Below, piece by piece: positions 29,913 through 32,048 of a DNA stretch of 32,048 nucleotides. The stretch comes from Tissierellia bacterium. GTDB taxonomy: Bacteria > Bacillota > Clostridia > Tissierellales > Tepidimicrobiaceae. The translations under genes were made by a program, and so were the position numbers. Where the stretch lies: positions 1-32,048 of the forward strand of contig JAAZMG010000024.1 of NCBI GenBank assembly GCA_012798935.1, in the 5' to 3' direction. How positions within the stretch are numbered: position 1 is the stretch's first letter; each line of letters begins with the position of its first letter. Under the pieces are notes generated by a model that was given only the letters and a program-made list of their open reading frames with translations, was not told where the DNA came from and made no database searches.

Positions 29913-30842
29913 ATGGAATATAAAGATTATTATAAAATTTTAGGAGTAGATAAAAATGCAAGTAATGATGAAATAAAAAAGGTTTATAGGAAATTAGCTA
30001 AAAAATATCATCCCGATTTAAACCCAAATGATAAAGAGGCTCAAGAAAAATTTAAAGATATAAATGAAGCTTATGAAGTCCTAGGAGATGAGGATAAAAG
30101 GAAGAAATATGACACATTTGGTAGTGGATATAATTTTACTAATGGTCAAAACTTCGATCCATCTCAATTTGGATTTGAAAACTTTGGCAATGGCTATAGA
30201 TATACTTACACTACAGGGGGAGGCGGGGAAGGCTTTAGCGATTTTTTTAATATGTTCTTTGGAGGAGATAATTTTGGTATAAGTGATTTATTTGGAGGTA
30301 GAACCAAAAGGGGTACCTATTATAAACCTAAGCCTGAAAGATATGAAAGTGAAATTAGTATAACCTTGGAAGAAGGATATAAAGGTACAACTAAAACCAT
30401 ATCTTTTAGAGTAGGAAATGAAACTAAATCCTTGTCGGTAAAGGTACCAAAAGGAATATTGCCCGGGAAAAAAATAAAGATTAAAGGCGAAAAAGCAGGA
30501 ATCCATGGGGATATCTATTTAAAGGTAAACTTTATTAAGGATTCAAAACTTAGACTTGAAGGGTTAGATATTTATAAAAGAATAGATTTACTTCCTTGGG
30601 AGGCAGCTTTAGGGGCAAAGATAGTAGTTGATACTTTCACAGGAAAAATCAAAATAGCCATTCCTCCAAGTATAGAAGGAGGTAAAAAGATAAGAATACC
30701 TAGAAAAGGCTATAGGGATATGAAAGGAAATACTGGAGATTTGTATATTGAAGTAAATATAGTAAATCCTCCTGACTTAACAGAAGAACAGAAAAAACTA
30801 TATGAAAGGTTAAGAGAAATATCTCAATACAATCCAAGATAA
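29913..30842 (+). CDS. DnaJ-class co-chaperone without zinc finger (CbpA-like)
   Basis: This 309-residue protein has an N-terminal J domain (residues 4-68) with the HPD motif at 33-35, which stimulates the DnaK ATPase. A glycine/phenylalanine-rich linker of about 70 residues follows (FGFENFGNGY, TTGGGGEGFSDFFNMFFGG), then the two-part DnaJ_C substrate-binding region (ESEISITLEEGYKGTTKTIS and DLYIEVNIVNPP). No CxxCxGxG repeats occur, so it is the CbpA-type rather than canonical DnaJ. The ATG follows GGAAAGGGG. clpB starts 16 nt later in the same CtsR-boxed operon, consistent with a disaggregation unit working with DnaK. Confidence 0.9.
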   Translation: MEYKDYYKILGVDKNASNDEIKKVYRKLAKKYHPDLNPNDKEAQEKFKDINEAYEVLGDEDKRKKYDTFGSGYNFTNGQNFDPSQFGFENFGNGYRYTYTTGGGGEGFSDFFNMFFGGDNFGISDLFGGRTKRGTYYKPKPERYESEISITLEEGYKGTTKTISFRVGNETKSLSVKVPKGILPGKKIKIKGEKAGIHGDIYLKVNFIKDSKLRLEGLDIYKRIDLLPWEAALGAKIVVDTFTGKIKIAIPPSIEGGKKIRIPRKGYRDMKGNTGDLYIEVNIVNPPDLTEEQKKLYERLREISQYNPR

Positions 30843-30858
30843 GAGAGAGGTGATATTG

Positions 30859-32048
30859 ATGGATTTTAATAAATTTACTCAAAGAAGTATAGAAATAGTG
30901 CAAAATTCCCAAGAGACAGCTATTAAAAACGGGAACCCTCAGTTAGAGGAAATTCATATTCACTATGCTTTAATAAATCAAGAAGAGGGGTTAATACCAA
31001 AAGTATTATCCTATATGGGTGAAAATGTAGACCTTATTAAAAACGATGTAGAAAGAGAAGTAGAGGCTCTTCCTAAACAATCAGGTAGTGGAGGTGCTCT
31101 CTATCCTAGTAGGATTTATACCAAAATACTTTTAAACTCTGAAGACGAAGCCAAAAAGTTTGGGGATGAATATATAGGAGTAGAGCATATATATATATCC
31201 TTACTTAAGGAAAGAGGAATACCTTCAGAGAAAATATTTAAAAGATATAATATAAACTTACAGAGGTTTTTAGAGGCCCTAAAAAAAATAAGAGGCAGTC
31301 AAACCATTACCTCTGACAATCCAGAAGCAACCTATAATGCTCTAAAAAGATTTGGAAGAGATTTAACAGAAGAGGCAAGGACAGGAAAGCTAGATCCAGT
31401 TATAGGAAGGGATGAGGAGATAAGAAATACTATCCGAATTCTTTCAAGAAGGACTAAAAACAATCCAGTTCTAATAGGTGAACCTGGGGTAGGTAAGACT
31501 GCCATAATAGAAGGATTAGCTCAAAGGATAATAAATAGAGATGTACCAGATGGATTAAAAGATAAAACCATATTTGCTTTAGATATGGGAGCGTTAATTG
31601 CAGGCGCTAAATATAGGGGAGAATTTGAAGAAAGGCTAAAAGCTGTATTGAAGGAAATAGAAGAATCTGATGGAAGGATTATAATGTTTATAGATGAAAT
31701 CCATAATATTGTCGGTGCAGGTAGAACAGAAGGCTCTATGGATGCATCAAACCTATTGAAACCAATGCTTGCTAGGGGAGAGATCCTTTGTATAGGAGCA
31801 ACTACTTTAGATGAATATAGAAAATATATAGAAAAGGATGCAGCTTTAGAAAGAAGATTCCAAAAGGTGCTAATAGACGAACCTACAGTAGAAGATACCA
31901 TATCCATACTTCGAGGAATTAAGGAAAAATATGAAATTCACCATGGTATAAGGATATCGGATAATGCAGTTATAGCCTGCGGCACTTTATCCGATAGATA
32001 TATTAGCGATAGGTATTTACCAGATAAGGCAATAGATTTAATGGATGA
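30859..32048 (+). CDS. clpB: ATP-dependent disaggregase ClpB, N-terminal two fifths (partial)
   Basis: About 396 codons are present before the window ends; the full family length is near 860. The start MDFNKFTQRSIEIVQNSQE is typical of ClpB. The N-domain spans about 1-145. The first AAA+ domain has Walker A GEPGVGKT (207-214), Walker B FIDEIH (Asp279, Glu280), the pore-loop region AGAKYRGEFEERLK, sensor GATTLDEYRKYIEKD and arginine-finger ALERRFQ. The visible sequence stops near the D1 small domain (RYLPDKAIDLMD), before the ClpB-specific middle coiled coil. The ATG at 30859 follows AGAGGTG. ClpB extracts proteins from aggregates with DnaK/DnaJ. Confidence 0.95.
   Translation, partial: MDFNKFTQRSIEIVQNSQETAIKNGNPQLEEIHIHYALINQEEGLIPKVLSYMGENVDLIKNDVEREVEALPKQSGSGGALYPSRIYTKILLNSEDEAKKFGDEYIGVEHIYISLLKERGIPSEKIFKRYNINLQRFLEALKKIRGSQTITSDNPEATYNALKRFGRDLTEEARTGKLDPVIGRDEEIRNTIRILSRRTKNNPVLIGEPGVGKTAIIEGLAQRIINRDVPDGLKDKTIFALDMGALIAGAKYRGEFEERLKAVLKEIEESDGRIIMFIDEIHNIVGAGRTEGSMDASNLLKPMLARGEILCIGATTLDEYRKYIEKDAALERRFQKVLIDEPTVEDTISILRGIKEKYEIHHGIRISDNAVIACGTLSDRYISDRYLPDKAIDLMD

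Noticed and set aside
1..32048. CRISPR array, prophage or toxin-antitoxin module
   Set aside because: No regularly spaced repeats, phage structural genes, integrase or paired small toxin-antitoxin genes were seen.

Overview
The window looks like chromosome of a low-GC, Gram-positive, endospore-forming anaerobe of the Clostridia/Tissierellia type. This is inferred from AT-rich DNA, strong AGGAGG ribosome binding sites, frequent TTG/GTG starts, a serine T-box leader, a Spo0E-like gene, CtsR-type heat-shock operators, and the clustering of rpsF-ssb-rpsR and gdpP-rplI-dnaB. I cannot name a species. Almost everything is recognisable core or common accessory content. I found no CRISPR array, prophage, intact insertion sequence or secondary-metabolite cluster, and no convincing new multi-gene system. 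The less ordinary items are a pair of homologous 45-nt palindromes with compensatory arm changes, a probable NiaR-controlled EIIC-like transporter, two tiny genes (38 and 54 codons), an unusual second Fur-like box inside the feo operon, and a long hairpin plus GNAT gene wedged between the replicative helicase and its probable loader genes.

Layout. 1-2526: the tail of a DUF951 gene with a strong terminator, a class-I aminotransferase, then rpsF-ssb-rpsR behind a consensus promoter and an S6:S18-like leader hairpin. 2552-7729: one operon of MazG-like gene, yybS (DUF2232), gdpP, rplI and dnaB. 7744-11144: a long hairpin, a GNAT acetyltransferase, then a tight dnaD-like/dnaC-like/niaR string. 11127-12238: an EIIC-like membrane transporter with its own promoter and a NiaR-like operator. 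12296-13838: T-box and serS. 14019-16962: an M1-type metallopeptidase lipoprotein, a 38-aa membrane protein on the minus strand, and a dacF-like D,D-carboxypeptidase. 16981-17746: tRNA-Arg(CCT), tadA, tRNA-Ser(CGA). 17908-20797: two tandem NSS sodium symporters. 20837-21418: hsp20 with two CtsR boxes. Minus strand 21479-26217: pncB, then the feoA-feoB-feoC-like iron operon. 26274-29092: copA-copZ-csoR with a CsoR-type operator. 29108-29630: a spo0E-like gene and a small XRE regulator. 29816-32048: a CtsR-boxed dnaJ-like/cbpA gene and clpB, cut by the window edge.

How the parts fit. Several local circuits are complete or nearly so on sequence alone: NiaR with an operator on the adjacent transporter, and pncB (niacin salvage) 10 kb away but without a visible operator; CsoR downstream of the copper pump and chaperone it probably controls; a Fur-like box at the feoA promoter; uncharged tRNA-Ser sensing ahead of serS; and CtsR-type boxes shared by hsp20 and dnaJ-clpB, with ctsR itself outside the window.
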